Positions 36,259 to 44,570 of a stretch of DNA of 64,000 nucleotides are shown here, piece by piece. The position numbers were made by a program, and so were the translations under genes. Below the pieces are notes generated by a model. The model had not been told where the DNA came from. It did no database searches and worked only from the letters and a program-made list of their open reading frames with translations. The stretch covers positions 1 to 64,000 of the forward strand of contig DAOUDK010000065.1 in the NCBI GenBank assembly GCA_034431315.1. Direction: 5' to 3'. Every line of letters starts with the position of its first letter. Within the stretch, counting starts at the first letter, position 1. Source of the DNA: JAUWOY01 sp034431315. Its GTDB lineage: Bacteria; Chloroflexota; Anaerolineae; VGOG01.

Positions 36259-36897
36259 TCATTTTTCTTCTGACGCTCGCGCCCTGTCGCCCTCGGGCAC
36301 GAGGTAAATGGCTGGCAGACTGACCAGTGTGGTTGCCCCCTTCACCAACACGTTGGAGACCACGATACTCCAGACCACGGCGTTGGGGAGCACTCCGCCA
36401 AAGGCCAGCCAGCAAAAGACCAGGCTATCCAGTGGCACACTGACCGAGTTGCTGACGAGCACTCGCGCCCATTGATAATGACGGGTCACCCGCTCCACCC
36501 ACAACTGGTAGACCTCGGTGTCAATCAATTCGGCGATCACCTCGGCCAGGATGCTGGCGATGACGATGCGCCAGACCGGGGTCAGCACCGAGGCGTAGGC
36601 ATCTTGAAGCGGCCAGGAGGGATCGGGCGGCAGCGCGGCGGTAAAAGCAAAGAAGAGAGCCATGATCAGGTTGATCACCGCCGCAGCGATGATCAGCAGC
36701 CGCGCCCCGGCCGCGCCAACGACCTTGTGCACCAGGTCTCGGAGGGTGAAGGTCAGCGGATAAATGAAGGTCCCCGCATCAATGGAGAACCCGCCCACGA
36801 CAGCAATCTTGAGGCTGGCCACATCGGCCAGCATCTGGGCCGCAATGTAGGCCGAGGTGACGATGATAACGTGATTAAACCTTCTTTTGTCAGACAC
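36259..36897 (-). CDS. Queuosine precursor transporter (YhhQ/DUF165)
   Basis: 212 residues, about six membrane helices. Signatures of the family: GTFIYPLTFTLRDLVHKVVG and AELIDTEVYQLW. It imports preQ0, preQ1 or queuine used for tRNA wobble modification. GTG 36897 is chosen, 11 bases after GGAGG; the frame further upstream crosses the GC-rich palindrome and is not family-like. It is adjacent to era and near the TtuA/TtuB tRNA modification genes. Confidence 0.88.
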   Translation of the reverse strand: MSDKRRFNHVIIVTSAYIAAQMLADVASLKIAVVGGFSIDAGTFIYPLTFTLRDLVHKVVGAAGARLLIIAAAVINLIMALFFAFTAALPPDPSWPLQDAYASVLTPVWRIVIASILAEVIAELIDTEVYQLWVERVTRHYQWARVLVSNSVSVPLDSLVFCWLAFGGVLPNAVVWSIVVSNVLVKGATTLVSLPAIYLVPEGDRARASEEK

Positions 36898-36932
36898 GGT
36901 TACTGTGCCCTCCCCCCACACCGCTACCAAGG

Positions 36933-36986
36933 GGCGTCCTCGCCCCGCGTAGGGCCAGTTCACCACGAAATCGGGGCGGGGACGCC
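36933..36986. repeat. GC-rich palindrome, copy 2 of 2
   Basis: GGCGTCCTCGCCCCGC on the left and GGGGCGGGGACGCC (36973-36986) on the right. It is related to 5517-5563 and, like it, stands immediately upstream of a minus-strand gene start. Confidence 0.7.
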
Positions 36987-37042
36987 ATAGGCATCAAGCT
37001 AATATGGCAGCTTGCGGAAAAAAGGTTGCTGGCCCAGCCCCG

Positions 37043-37148
37043 CCGTGGCATGAAGTGCCACGGCTACGGAGCTGCCACCCCGTAAACGGGGTTCTTGAGC
37101 CCGATTCATCGGGCGGCAGCTCTGTAGCACGGCCACTTCATGGCCGTG
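37043..37148. repeat. Composite palindromic element of five hairpins
   Basis: H1 CCGTGGCA-TGAAG-TGCCACGG (37043-37063). A junction with arms GAGCTGCC (37069-37076)/GGCAGCTC (37115-37122) encloses CCCCGT-AA-ACGGGG (37078-37091) and CCCGAT-TC-ATCGGG (37100-37113). H3 CACGGCCA-CTTCA-TGGCCGTG (37128-37148). H1 and H3 are related to each other in inverted orientation. No open frame is supported between 36987 and 37236. Confidence 0.8.
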
Positions 37149-37236
37149 CGGCCTCGGCAAGCACAACATAATCCTTAACTTGATGCGTATGGGCGAGGAC
37201 GCCCCTCTGTAGCACGGCAGTCTTTTGCCCATCCGT

Positions 37237-38163
37237 TTATCCGCTATCCATCCGTTGTTCCCAAAGCCGGCAAAACGCACACAGCTCCGGCGCCGTGGTC
37301 GGCTGACCACAGTTCTGGCAATCGTGCAGCTCCAATGCTTTCTCTCGCACCGAGAGCAGTCCCTCCCTCTTGACCTTCAGAAAACTGAGGTAGAAGCTCA
37401 GCTTGGCCCCTGGCGAGCGGCTCTCTAATTGGTTGAGGAGCTTTTTATAGAAGATGGTTTTAGAGCCTTCGGCGTGGGGGCACTCGTCGTAGATGTAATC
37501 AATGCCCCGCACGATGGCGTAGGCCGCCGTCTCCCGCTCGTAGAGGCGGACGAAGGGTTTGACCTTGCGGGCCAGCCGGGGATAGGTGGAGGGGAGGACG
37601 GGAGACTGGCGGGCCAGATAGCCCACCTGCCAGTGAAGGGTGTTCTGCATCAGGACGGCGGCCTCATCGTCCAGGTTATGCCCGGTGGCGATGGCATGGT
37701 AGCCGCCCTGGTAGGCCAGGCGATTCATGATGTGGCGCTTCACCAGCCCGCAAAGCGCACAGGGCTTGAGTCCTCGCCGCGTCCTCCGCGCCAGCTCCGG
37801 AACGCTCTCGCCATAAGTCTGCTTGACGTCCACCACGTGCAGCGTCAGGCCGCGCGCCTCGGCGAAGGCCTCCGCCTTGAGCTGGGACGCCGCCGAGTAG
37901 CCGTCGTCGCCGCCGATCCCCAGGCCGATGTACATCCCGTCGGCGCGATAGCCGAGCTGCGACAACACGTCCCACAGCGCCAGACTATCCTTGCCGCCGG
38001 AGACGGCCACCAGCAGTTGGTCGTCAGTGCCAAACATGCGGTACTTCTCGATGGCGCGCTGCGTGTAGTTTACGAACCACTCCACAAAATGCTCAGCGCA
38101 CAGCGCCAACCGGTGCTGCCGCATGCCGATCACCGCCACGCCGCCACACTTTTTGCACTTCAT
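37237..38163 (-). CDS. ttuA: TtuA/NcsA-type tRNA thiolation enzyme
   Basis: 308 residues. N-terminal zinc site Cys3, Cys6, Cys22, His25; PP-loop SGGKDS (55-60), which adenylates the tRNA uridine or cytidine; Fe-S candidate cysteines Cys135 and Cys138 (KPCALCG) plus a third in IYDECPHAEGSK; C-terminal zinc site CQNCG/CAFC. This two-zinc-finger layout is that of TtuA, which makes 2-thiouridine in tRNA using sulfur from a ubiquitin-like carrier. Such a carrier gene lies just upstream (38186-38377). TtcA-like enzymes are the alternative. ATG 38163 follows GAGGT. Confidence 0.87.
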   Translation of the reverse strand: MKCKKCGGVAVIGMRQHRLALCAEHFVEWFVNYTQRAIEKYRMFGTDDQLLVAVSGGKDSLALWDVLSQLGYRADGMYIGLGIGGDDGYSAASQLKAEAFAEARGLTLHVVDVKQTYGESVPELARRTRRGLKPCALCGLVKRHIMNRLAYQGGYHAIATGHNLDDEAAVLMQNTLHWQVGYLARQSPVLPSTYPRLARKVKPFVRLYERETAAYAIVRGIDYIYDECPHAEGSKTIFYKKLLNQLESRSPGAKLSFYLSFLKVKREGLLSVREKALELHDCQNCGQPTTAPELCAFCRLWEQRMDSG

Positions 38164-38185
38164 GAATGTACCTCGCGCACTGGGG

Positions 38186-38377
38186 CTATCCACCTGATAT
38201 CACCGCCACCAACCTGATCACGTCGCCCTGGCGGATGATCGTCGCTTCGTTGATCAGCTTGCCGTCGCGCACGGGCAGGACAGCCTGAGGATCCAGCCCT
38301 ACTTTCAGGATGGCATCTCGCACCGTCATCCCAGCCCGCACTTCCCACTCCTTGTCTCGGAACATCACCTTGACCAT
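38186..38377 (-). CDS. ttuB: Ubiquitin-like sulfur carrier protein (TtuB-like)
   Basis: 63 residues, a small beta-grasp protein ending in Gly-Gly (AVISGG), the residue pair that is thiocarboxylated in ThiS, MoaD and TtuB. Other seen pieces: VMFRDKEWEVRAGMTVRDAI, VRDGKLINEATIIRQGDVIRL. It is 22 bases upstream of the TtuA-like gene and surely co-transcribed, so TtuB is the preferred reading; MoaD-like use for molybdopterin is possible. Start at ATG 38377; the open frame upstream crosses the promoter and terminator. Two decayed copies are at 39378-39602 and 46104-46160. Confidence 0.85.
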   Translation of the reverse strand: MVKVMFRDKEWEVRAGMTVRDAILKVGLDPQAVLPVRDGKLINEATIIRQGDVIRLVAVISGG

Positions 38378-38426
38378 ACTCCACTCCCCGTCCACTGCGA
38401 AATCTGTGCACCGTCTGACAGGAGAT

Positions 38427-38470
38427 AGTATAATGCAAAAAGCCACCTGCGTCAACTACGCAGGTGGCTT
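38427..38470 (-). promoter_or_regulatory. Overlapping terminator and promoter upstream of ttuB
   Basis: A 13-bp stem (38470-38458 with 38452-38440, AAGCCACCTGCGT arms) followed by TTTTT ends transcripts from the csp side. The -35 TTGACG (38455-38450) lies in its loop and right arm, and TATACT (38432-38427) follows after 17 bases. Termination and initiation share the same DNA. Confidence 0.75.
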
Positions 38471-38497
38471 CTCTGTGTTACTGCGGTTCTCTTGAGC

Positions 38498-38605
38498 CTA
38501 GAGGCTCATTACGTCGGCGGCCTGAGGGCCTTTGGGGCTGCTCTCGATGGTGAACTCCACCCGGTCGCCTTCGTTCAGGTTGCGAAAACCGTCGCCCTGG
38601 ATGGC
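38498..38605 (-). pseudogene. 5'-truncated cold-shock gene remnant
   Basis: Codes for the last 36 or so residues of a cold-shock protein ([17 protein letters not shown] ... ending in ADVMSL), nearly identical to the end of the intact gene at 39723-39932. Upstream homology stops at about 38605, where unrelated sequence next to the NYN gene begins. Confidence 0.8.
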
Positions 38606-38658
38606 TGCGATTCGAGAGAATTTAGCGTGGTTGGAAAACAGAGGCTAACATTGCGTTG

Positions 38659-39270
38659 TTATCGCCACCTCGACGGTCGCCGAAGCACAAACCCATCGGC
38701 CTTGACGACCTCGTCGGGAAACACGCTCTTGGCAAGCGTAGTTCGGTCGAGGTGGAGACAGACATCCGCAACACTTTTGAGAGCATTGGAGTGTCTCTTG
38801 GGCGGGAACACTACGATCACGTGCTTTTGGGGGAACAACTGCTTGACCTTTTTTACTGGGCCAACCAGGTCGCCATCAGCAGAGATGAGCAATGCGATGT
38901 CAAAGTTATCCTGGGAAGCGTCGGTCAATAGTTCCATAGCGATGTTCACGTCGGTCATTTTCTCATGGTGTGTGGTGTAGGTATGGCCGCATTTCCGACA
39001 CGTGATTTTGTCTGCCAGGTAATGCCCGTAGTAGATGTGGAAATCAGGCAGTGTGCCGAGGGCTTCGAGAAAAGTGACCTGTCGTCGCTGTTTATCAGGA
39101 GGGTATTTTACTTTCGCCGTGAAATACTTGGTCGCGGCCAGCGTTTGATCCGGCCTCAAAAGATACTGGCTGACTTTTTGGATGTTCAGCCAATAGAAGC
39201 GCTTCCAGCCTTTGGCGCGCAGGCCAAAGTAGAGATTAAAACCGTCAACGTAAGCGATGACACGTTTCAT
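38659..39270 (-). CDS. NYN/PIN-like domain protein (LabA/DUF88 type)
   Basis: 203 residues. Conserved acidic residues of the NYN nuclease fold are in IAYVDGFNLYFG (start), EKMTDVNIAMELL and LISADGDLVGPV. A zinc-type CRKCGHTYTTHH lies in the middle. Such proteins are thought to act on RNA. It is flanked on both sides by copies of the ttuB-terminator-csp segment, as if inserted into or copied with that locus. Its own promoter is at 39381-39354, and its leader has two strong hairpins (CGGAGAT/ATCTCCG and CCCCC/GGGGG, about 39300-39345). Confidence 0.85.
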   Translation of the reverse strand: MKRVIAYVDGFNLYFGLRAKGWKRFYWLNIQKVSQYLLRPDQTLAATKYFTAKVKYPPDKQRRQVTFLEALGTLPDFHIYYGHYLADKITCRKCGHTYTTHHEKMTDVNIAMELLTDASQDNFDIALLISADGDLVGPVKKVKQLFPQKHVIVVFPPKRHSNALKSVADVCLHLDRTTLAKSVFPDEVVKADGFVLRRPSRWR

Positions 39271-39353
39271 AACACAGCCTTGGCCCATAAAGGGACAGCC
39301 CCCCTTGCGGGGGGCGTCGGGCCGGAGATGCTATCTCCGGCGGGGTTGCTCAT

Positions 39354-39381
39354 ATTATATCTGATTCTTGATAGTTGTCAA
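39354..39381 (-). promoter_or_regulatory. Promoter of the NYN gene
   Basis: TTGACA (39381-39376) and TATAAT (39359-39354), 16-base spacer, minus strand. The -35 box overlaps the end of the decayed ttuB copy. Confidence 0.8.
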
Positions 39382-39602
39382 ATAGGCCGGCGATCCCGGC
39401 CGCTACGTCGGCTTTGCCGAGGAAGATGACGGCGCAGAATCGTCACTTCGTTGATCAGGCCGCTACGTACATGTGATGAAGCGGCGCCGTCGCGCACGGA
39501 CAGAACAGCCTGCGGGGCCAGCCCTACTTTCAGGATGGCATCTCGCACCGTCATCCCAGCCCGCACTTCCCACTCCTTGTCTCGAAACATCACCTTGACC
39601 AT
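39378..39602 (-). pseudogene. Decayed second copy of ttuB
   Basis: The first 45 codons match the intact gene (only Asp to Ala and Pro to Ser changes), then about 24 extra bases follow VRDG, LINEVTIL resumes, and the C-terminus is unrelated and lacks Gly-Gly. It cannot act as a sulfur carrier as read. Confidence 0.85.
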
Positions 39603-39651
39603 ACTCCACTCCCCGTCCACTGCGGAATCTGTGCCCTGTCTGACAGGAGAT

Positions 39652-39695
39652 AGTATAATGCAAAAAGCCACCTGCGTCAACTACGCAGGTGGCTT
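39652..39695 (-). promoter_or_regulatory. Second copy of the overlapping terminator/promoter
   Basis: Same 13-bp stem (39695-39683 with 39677-39665), TTGACG (39680-39675) and TATACT (39657-39652). It serves as the csp terminator and faces the decayed ttuB copy. Confidence 0.75.
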
Positions 39696-39722
39696 CTCTG
39701 TGTTACTGCGGTTCTCTTGAGC

Positions 39723-39932
39723 CTAGAGCCTCATTACGTCGGCGGCTTGAGGGCCTTTGGGGCTGCTCTCGATGGCGAACTCCACTCGGTCGCCTTCGTT
39801 CAGGTTGCGAAAACCGTCGCCTTGGATGGCCGAGAAGTGGACGAACACATCGTCGCCACCTTCGCGCTCAATGAAGCCGTAGCCTTTGCCACCGTTGAAC
39901 CACTTAACCGTACCCTGGGTTCTTTCAGTCAT
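39723..39932 (-). CDS. csp: Cold-shock protein
   Basis: 69 residues, a complete cold-shock domain that binds single-stranded nucleic acid. RNP1 is in GKGYGFIE and RNP2 in [12 protein letters not shown] follows GGAGG by 11 bases. The 5' leader is about 180 bases with a terminator-like hairpin, suggesting regulation at the RNA level as in other cold-shock genes. The terminator copy lies 28 bases after the stop. Confidence 0.95.
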   Translation of the reverse strand: MTERTQGTVKWFNGGKGYGFIEREGGDDVFVHFSAIQGDGFRNLNEGDRVEFAIESSPKGPQAADVMRL

Positions 39933-40027
39933 TAGCTGGTATACCTCCTTCCCTGTGAAATGTTGTAGGGCGGAGCAGTTTGTTCTTCGTCGTGCTTACC
40001 AGCTCGCGCCGATTGGGCCACGACTGT

Positions 40028-40063
40028 ACAAAGAAAACGCCCGAGGCGATAAGAAGCTCGGGC
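40028..40063 (-). terminator. Terminator or attenuator in the csp leader
   Basis: GCCCGAG/CTCGGGC arms (40063-40057 with 40045-40039), then GTTTTCTTTG (40037-40028) on the minus strand. It lies between the promoter at 40143-40115 and csp. Confidence 0.7.
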
Positions 40064-40114
40064 TGTTCATCATTTGAACCTCAAACAACAGCTTACTGCG
40101 TCCTACTGACAAGT

Positions 40115-40143
40115 ATTGTACCATACTTTCCCGTTTCTGTCAA
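40115..40143 (-). promoter_or_regulatory. Promoter of csp
   Basis: TTGACA (40143-40138), 17-base spacer, TACAAT (40120-40115) on the minus strand. Confidence 0.8.
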
Positions 40144-40183
40144 ATCGGGTCATGGCATTTGGTGACGGGCGACTTTTTTGCTA

Positions 40184-40354
40184 TTGCCAAACGAGGCCAA
40201 ATGTGATATACTATACTTAGCCAAATAGAAAAGGGATTACAAAGTCGTGTTTATTGTAATCCCAGCACCTACTCCTGAATGGCCCAGGAGACAGGCTAGG
40301 GGATATGATAGCACAAAGCCGCTTCCTGGGCAAGTGGGGGCGGCTTGTTTTGTG
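40184..40354 (+). ncRNA. Candidate structured RNA, copy 1
   Basis: TTGCCA (40184-40189), 17 bases, TATACT (40207-40212) form a promoter. The predicted transcript has hairpin A (GGGATTACAA 40233-40242 with TTGTAATCCC 40254-40263), hairpin B (CTCCTG 40272-40277 with CAGGAG 40285-40290) and terminal hairpin C (AAGCCGC 40316-40322 with GCGGCTT 40340-40346) followed by GTTTTGTG. A second copy at 46238-46410 keeps all three helices, with G-T for A-T in hairpin A. No known RNA family is recognised. Confidence 0.65.
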
Positions 40355-40496
40355 TTTGGCACGTGGGAGTCTCGGGAATCTATGGAGAGCTGTTGGCTAA
40401 CTGGCAGTCCTACCGCGGTGGCGGCTCAGAGTTGAAATGTCTACTCAACGAGGTATGTGCCATTAGAACCCCGAAGAATCAAGGTGATATAGTGAC

Positions 40497-41615
40497 ATGG
40501 CTCCACTAATAGGCGAACAGGACGAATTTGAAGGCATCTATACAGAGAGATTCCGCAATCTTGCCAGACCTTACGGTGAGTTTATACAGTATGAACGTGA
40601 TCGGGCAGCTATAGATGTTGGGTTGCACCTTACTCAAAAGACAGCTAGCCGATACAGGAGCCTCTCTAACACACGTATTTGGATACAACTGAAGGGTATT
40701 CGTAGCTCAACTCTCAAGCCGGCAGATTTCACTCAAGCCGAGTATATACCACTGGACCTGAAGATAGAGCATCTCAGATTCTGGTACGCCTCACCCGAGG
40801 CGGTATACCTCGTGGTCTATGTTGAGTGTGCGGATGTGTTCCTGGCCGAGGACGTCAAGGACATTGTAGACAGGCAATGGGGTGAGAGCATCTTTCATCC
40901 CAATACCTTCCCTGAAGGCCAGGTGAAAGCCAGGGTGCGAATACCCAAGAGAGCATTACTTGATGACGGTGTCTGGTCAAGTATGCTCAGCCATCGGTCA
41001 TTAAGAATTGATGGCCCGACATTTCGAGGACGCCCGCTTGGACACAGGCTTGATCCACTGCGGTGTATTCCGAACAGGATGGAACCCTCGGTGTTCTCGG
41101 ATGTAGTCAGTCGCTTGTTGTCTGTACATGGTTTTAAGCTCGTCCAAACACTTGATGAGAGCCTCCTATTCCCCAATCTGCGATCTTCAGGGGACATTGT
41201 GTCCCTCTCCGAGGGCATAATGTACTACACCTACGAATGGTTTCCGCAAATCTTCACTGAGTTTGGTTTTGACCCCGGTAGCGACTTCAGAATTGAGGGA
41301 GATATTATCCACGTTCAAGGCTCATGTGCGGTATTGATTCATAGTAATAAGGTCTCATACCCTGACTGCGAAGCTCTGAGAGAGTTTGCGCAGGACTTGG
41401 TCGAAACCAAGAACATCAGGCATCTGCTGGTCTTCGTGAATGATGATAATGACCCGGCGTATTTCGGTTCGTTCTTTGGGACGGCGCGCGGTACGGGTCT
41501 GGAGTGTATGCCTCAGCTTCTAGGTGACCTAGCCTTCAACTTACTCATTGCTACCACGGTCTACCTTGAGTTCCGTGACAAGATAACGTGGAGCATCGTG
41601 AATTATCTGTTCTGA
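40497..41615 (+). CDS. DUF4365-type nuclease-like protein
   Basis: 372 residues. The N-terminal 120 residues have the DUF4365 pattern: YERDRAAIDVGLHL, then IWIQLKGI and WYASPEAVYLVVYV, consistent with a PD-(D/E)xK nuclease-like fold (Asp, then Gln-x-Lys). The remaining 250 residues are not recognised. DUF4365 proteins occur in accessory and defence regions, so a role in self-versus-foreign DNA is possible but not shown. ATG follows AAGGTG at a long spacing. It stands alone, downstream of the candidate RNA. Confidence 0.65.
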   Translation: MAPLIGEQDEFEGIYTERFRNLARPYGEFIQYERDRAAIDVGLHLTQKTASRYRSLSNTRIWIQLKGIRSSTLKPADFTQAEYIPLDLKIEHLRFWYASPEAVYLVVYVECADVFLAEDVKDIVDRQWGESIFHPNTFPEGQVKARVRIPKRALLDDGVWSSMLSHRSLRIDGPTFRGRPLGHRLDPLRCIPNRMEPSVFSDVVSRLLSVHGFKLVQTLDESLLFPNLRSSGDIVSLSEGIMYYTYEWFPQIFTEFGFDPGSDFRIEGDIIHVQGSCAVLIHSNKVSYPDCEALREFAQDLVETKNIRHLLVFVNDDNDPAYFGSFFGTARGTGLECMPQLLGDLAFNLLIATTVYLEFRDKITWSIVNYLF

Positions 41616-41728
41616 GGAAGCGAAACAGAAGAAGAGCATATACTGGGGGGCTGAGCCGCCTCCCAAGCCTCAGATCCTTCAGCGACTTGCTGAAAGAAGA
41701 AGGCCGTTGGGTTCCCGGGCCTTTAGAT

Positions 41729-41998
41729 ATGAGAAATACAGTCAGTGATCCTCCCCCCAACCTCCAAACCCTCGCCCCCCTCCTCGAAGCCCAACCTCCC
41801 GAACTCCAAGAGGCTTTCCAGTTCCTGCTAGCCGCCACCATGCAAGAGGCTGGCAAGTTTGAGCTTTCGAAAGTGATCGAGGTTGACGGTAGGTGGCACT
41901 ACACATTCAGCGGTGTAGGTGAGGTGTTTAGCAAGGCGCCAGGGCTGAATGTAGCGAATCCCGATGCACTGCCACACGAAACGGAGGTTTTGCGATGA
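41729..41998 (+). CDS. Small protein of an amplified family
   Basis: 89 residues from ATG 41729 (start uncertain; the frame is open to 41588). Pattern: [30 protein letters not shown] and [16 protein letters not shown]. Its function is unknown. Decayed relatives are at 43551-44036 and 47592-47684. Its TGA overlaps the ATG of the lipoprotein gene (ATGA). The last 20 residues differ from the remnants, so the end may have been rearranged. Confidence 0.6.
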   Translation: MRNTVSDPPPNLQTLAPLLEAQPPELQEAFQFLLAATMQEAGKFELSKVIEVDGRWHYTFSGVGEVFSKAPGLNVANPDALPHETEVLR

Positions 41999-43494
41999 GA
42001 AGAAACAAGCTAGGGCTCTTGCTGGTAGCGTTGGGGATCATCCTCGCCGCAACAGCCTGTACGCCAACTCCAACGCCTGCACAAGCTACTCCAACATCAG
42101 AACCTGTGCAGGCGACTCTAACTCCTGTCCCGCCGACAGCGACGCCGATGCCGCCCACCAGGACTCCTGTCCCGCCAACGGCGACTCCCAGGCCCCCTAC
42201 GCCAACACCTGCCCTGCCAACAGCAACACCCATACCGCCCACGCCGACGCCTGTCCTGCCTACGCCTACGGGTACCCCTACGCCAGTGATCTACGTGGTT
42301 CAGGCAGGAGATACTTTGAGCGAGATCGCCAAGGAGTTCGGAGTTACCGTGGAAGCCCTCCTGGAAATCAACGCTATCTCCGACCCCACACGTTTGCAGA
42401 TAGACCAGGAGCTCGTCATTCCCCAGCGGCAGGTAGCGGCTACAGCCACGTCAACCTCCGTCTCACCGACCACCGCACAAGTGGTCCACGTGGTTCAGGA
42501 AGGAGATACTCTGAGCGAGATCGCCAAGCAGTACGGGGTGACGGTCGAGGCTCTCCAGGAGGCCAACGCCATCTCAGATCCCAAGCGGTTGCAGATAGGC
42601 CAGGAGTTGATAATCCCCCAGGGTGGGACGATAACGCCGACGATGGACATCACACCCGGTGTGCAAGCGACCCCAACAGTTGTAGGCGCTCCGGAAGGCA
42701 TGGTCTTCGTTGGCGCCGGGGAGTTCATCATGGGCAGTCCAGACGGTGAGGGCCTTGACAATGAGCATCCCCAGCGCACCGTGTACCTTGATGCTTTTTA
42801 CATCGGCAAATACGAGGTGACCAACGAGCAATTCTCGCAGTTTGTTGATGCCACTGGTTACACCACCGACGCTGAGACGGCAGGATGGGGGTGGGCCTGG
42901 GCAGGCGAGGATTGGGAAGAAGTGGAAGGGGCCGACTGGCGTCATCCACAGGGGCCGGGCAGCAGCATCGAGGGCAAGATGGATCATCCCGTCGTTCAGG
43001 TCAGTTGGAACGACGCCGACGCCTATTGCCAGTGGGCGGGCGTGCGCCTTCCCACGGAAGCAGAGTGGGAGAAGGCAGCGCGGGGCACCGACGGGAGGGA
43101 GTATCCCTGGGGGAACAGTGCGCCGGACGGGAGCAAACTGAACTACTGTGACGTGAACTGTGAGCTTGCTTGGAAGGATTCGAGCGTAGACGATGGATAC
43201 GCTGATACGGCACCCGTTGGACATTACGAGGCTGGAAAGAGTCCCTACGGAGCCTATGACATGGCCGGCAATGTCTGGGAGTGGGTAGCCGATTGGTATG
43301 ACGCCGATTATTACAGTGAAGCACCTGAGCGAAACCCTCAAGGGCCCGACTCCGGGGAGAGGCGGGGGTTGCGGGGCGGCTCGTGGTCCGGCTATGAGGG
43401 AGACGCCCGCTGCGTTGATCGCTACGGGGGCGACCCGGACGTTCGCATCAGCCACTTCGGCTTTCGGGTGGCGGCTTCCTCTGGCTCTCCTTAG
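41995..43494 (+). CDS. Lipoprotein with two LysM domains and a SUMF1/FGE-like domain
   Basis: 499 residues. Signal peptide with lipobox LAATAC (Cys about 22) followed by a Pro-Thr-rich linker (23-95). Two LysM domains (about 98-143 and 165-208), each with [20 protein letters not shown] sequence, should bind peptidoglycan. The C-terminal domain (about 230-495) is FGE-sulfatase-like: [69 protein letters not shown] and RGGSWSG. It lacks the paired active-site cysteines of true formylglycine-generating enzymes, so a structural or binding role is likelier. Confidence 0.88.
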   Translation: MRRNKLGLLLVALGIILAATACTPTPTPAQATPTSEPVQATLTPVPPTATPMPPTRTPVPPTATPRPPTPTPALPTATPIPPTPTPVLPTPTGTPTPVIYVVQAGDTLSEIAKEFGVTVEALLEINAISDPTRLQIDQELVIPQRQVAATATSTSVSPTTAQVVHVVQEGDTLSEIAKQYGVTVEALQEANAISDPKRLQIGQELIIPQGGTITPTMDITPGVQATPTVVGAPEGMVFVGAGEFIMGSPDGEGLDNEHPQRTVYLDAFYIGKYEVTNEQFSQFVDATGYTTDAETAGWGWAWAGEDWEEVEGADWRHPQGPGSSIEGKMDHPVVQVSWNDADAYCQWAGVRLPTEAEWEKAARGTDGREYPWGNSAPDGSKLNYCDVNCELAWKDSSVDDGYADTAPVGHYEAGKSPYGAYDMAGNVWEWVADWYDADYYSEAPERNPQGPDSGERRGLRGGSWSGYEGDARCVDRYGGDPDVRISHFGFRVAASSGSP

Positions 43495-43550
43495 GTTTGT
43501 TCTGGATGCTGGCTGCTGGAATCCCGACTTCTGTGCCCTCTGATCAAGAG

Positions 43551-44036
43551 AATGACAACAACCAGCAACCTTCCCCCAAACTCCAACCCCTCGCCTCCTT
43601 CCTCGACGCCCAACCTCCCGAGTTCAAGAGGCTTTCCAGTTCCTGCTAGCCACCGCCATGCACGAGGCTGGCAAGTTTGAGCTCTTGAACGTTGCAGAGG
43701 GTGATGGTAGGTGGCACTGCACATTCAGCGGTGTAGGTGAGGTGTTTAGCGTGGCGTGGCCAGAGATGAGTAAGGAGATGGAGAGAAGGGTTCGGAACAC
43801 GAAGGTCACGAAAGCACACGAAATACACGAAAGGAAGTCCTGTCGGCAAGCAGACTTTCGTGCCTTTCGCGGCCTTTCGCAGCTTTCGTGATCCAAACCG
43901 CCCCCGAGTCAGTGAGATAGCAGGCTGGCAAGCAGACGAGGTGTTTAGCGTGGCGTGGCCAGAGATGAGTAAGGAGATGGAGAGAAAGGCGAGGGAGGAA
44001 GTGCGGGAGATACTTGAGGAGGAAGAGCCGCCTTGA
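43551..44036 (+). pseudogene. Broken copy of the small-gene family
   Basis: From about 43573 it matches 41760 onward (PKLQPLASFLDAQPPE), but one base is lost near 43625, shifting the frame; the second half continues as MHEAGKFELL ... EVFSVAWPEMSKEMER. About 150 bases of spacer-type sequence (43787-43937) follow, then the last 48 bases are repeated (43938-43985) and the natural end reads AREEVREILEEEEPP to TGA 44036. This looks like an insertion flanked by a 48-base direct repeat. Confidence 0.75.
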
Positions 44037-44164
44037 GTGTTCGAGGGCAAAGCATGGCCGAGGTATAGGTTGGATTTTGGGCATCGTGATCTGCATAGCG
44101 CTGCCTACGGCCTAGCCGTGTTGGACGTTCTTATCCTTACAGAAAGAGAGCCCAGCCAGGCGAT

Positions 44165-44193
44165 TTGCGCTTTTCGACCTAACCTGGTAAAAT
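44165..44193 (+). promoter_or_regulatory. Promoter of the DUF3467 operon
   Basis: TTGCGC (44165-44170), 17-base spacer, TAAAAT (44188-44193), 53 bases before the ATG. The space 44037-44164 shows nothing else convincing. Confidence 0.65.
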
Positions 44194-44246
44194 AGACCAG
44201 TCGAAACCGACCAAAGATTTGTGAAGCGGCAAAGAGGAGATGTGCT

Positions 44247-44570
44247 ATGCCAGCAAAAAAAGACGAGGTCGTACACAAAGTGGCGATTCCCCTCGAATGG
44301 CAGATCCCTGAAGACCTTAAGACTCACTTCGCGACCAATGTGGTAGTTTCGCATTCTGAAGCTGAGTTTTTCCTGACTTTCTTTGAAGTGGTCCCGCCAT
44401 TCATTTTGGGCGACGTCGAAAAACTGGCCGCATTGAAGTCTGTGCCAGCACAGGCGGTCGCTCGGATTGCCGTCGCTGCAGATCGCATGGAAGCCATTAT
44501 TGATGCCATGCAGCGGAATCTAGAGAGCTACCGTAAGAGCAAAGAATCAGAAGAGGAAGAATCAGCATGA
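44247..44570 (+). CDS. DUF3467 family protein
   Basis: 107 residues. Pattern ATNVVVSHSEAEFFLTFFEVVPP and VARIAVAADRMEAIIDAMQRNLESY fits DUF3467, a small family of unknown function in bacteria and archaea. The C-terminus is acidic. GAGGAG is seven bases before the ATG. Its stop overlaps the next start (ATGA), making a two-gene operon. Confidence 0.75.
   Translation: MPAKKDEVVHKVAIPLEWQIPEDLKTHFATNVVVSHSEAEFFLTFFEVVPPFILGDVEKLAALKSVPAQAVARIAVAADRMEAIIDAMQRNLESYRKSKESEEEESA

Noticed and set aside
40184..40354. ZTP or other known riboswitch
   Set aside because: The CCTGGGCA string recalls the ZTP motif, but the other core segments and the downstream purine or folate gene are missing.
41964..42749. 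261-codon frame overlapping the LysM lipoprotein
   Set aside because: It is an out-of-frame reading of the Pro-Thr-rich and LysM region with biased composition only.
41995..43494. True formylglycine-generating enzyme
   Set aside because: The paired active-site cysteines are absent and the LysM/lipoprotein layout points to a cell-wall protein.
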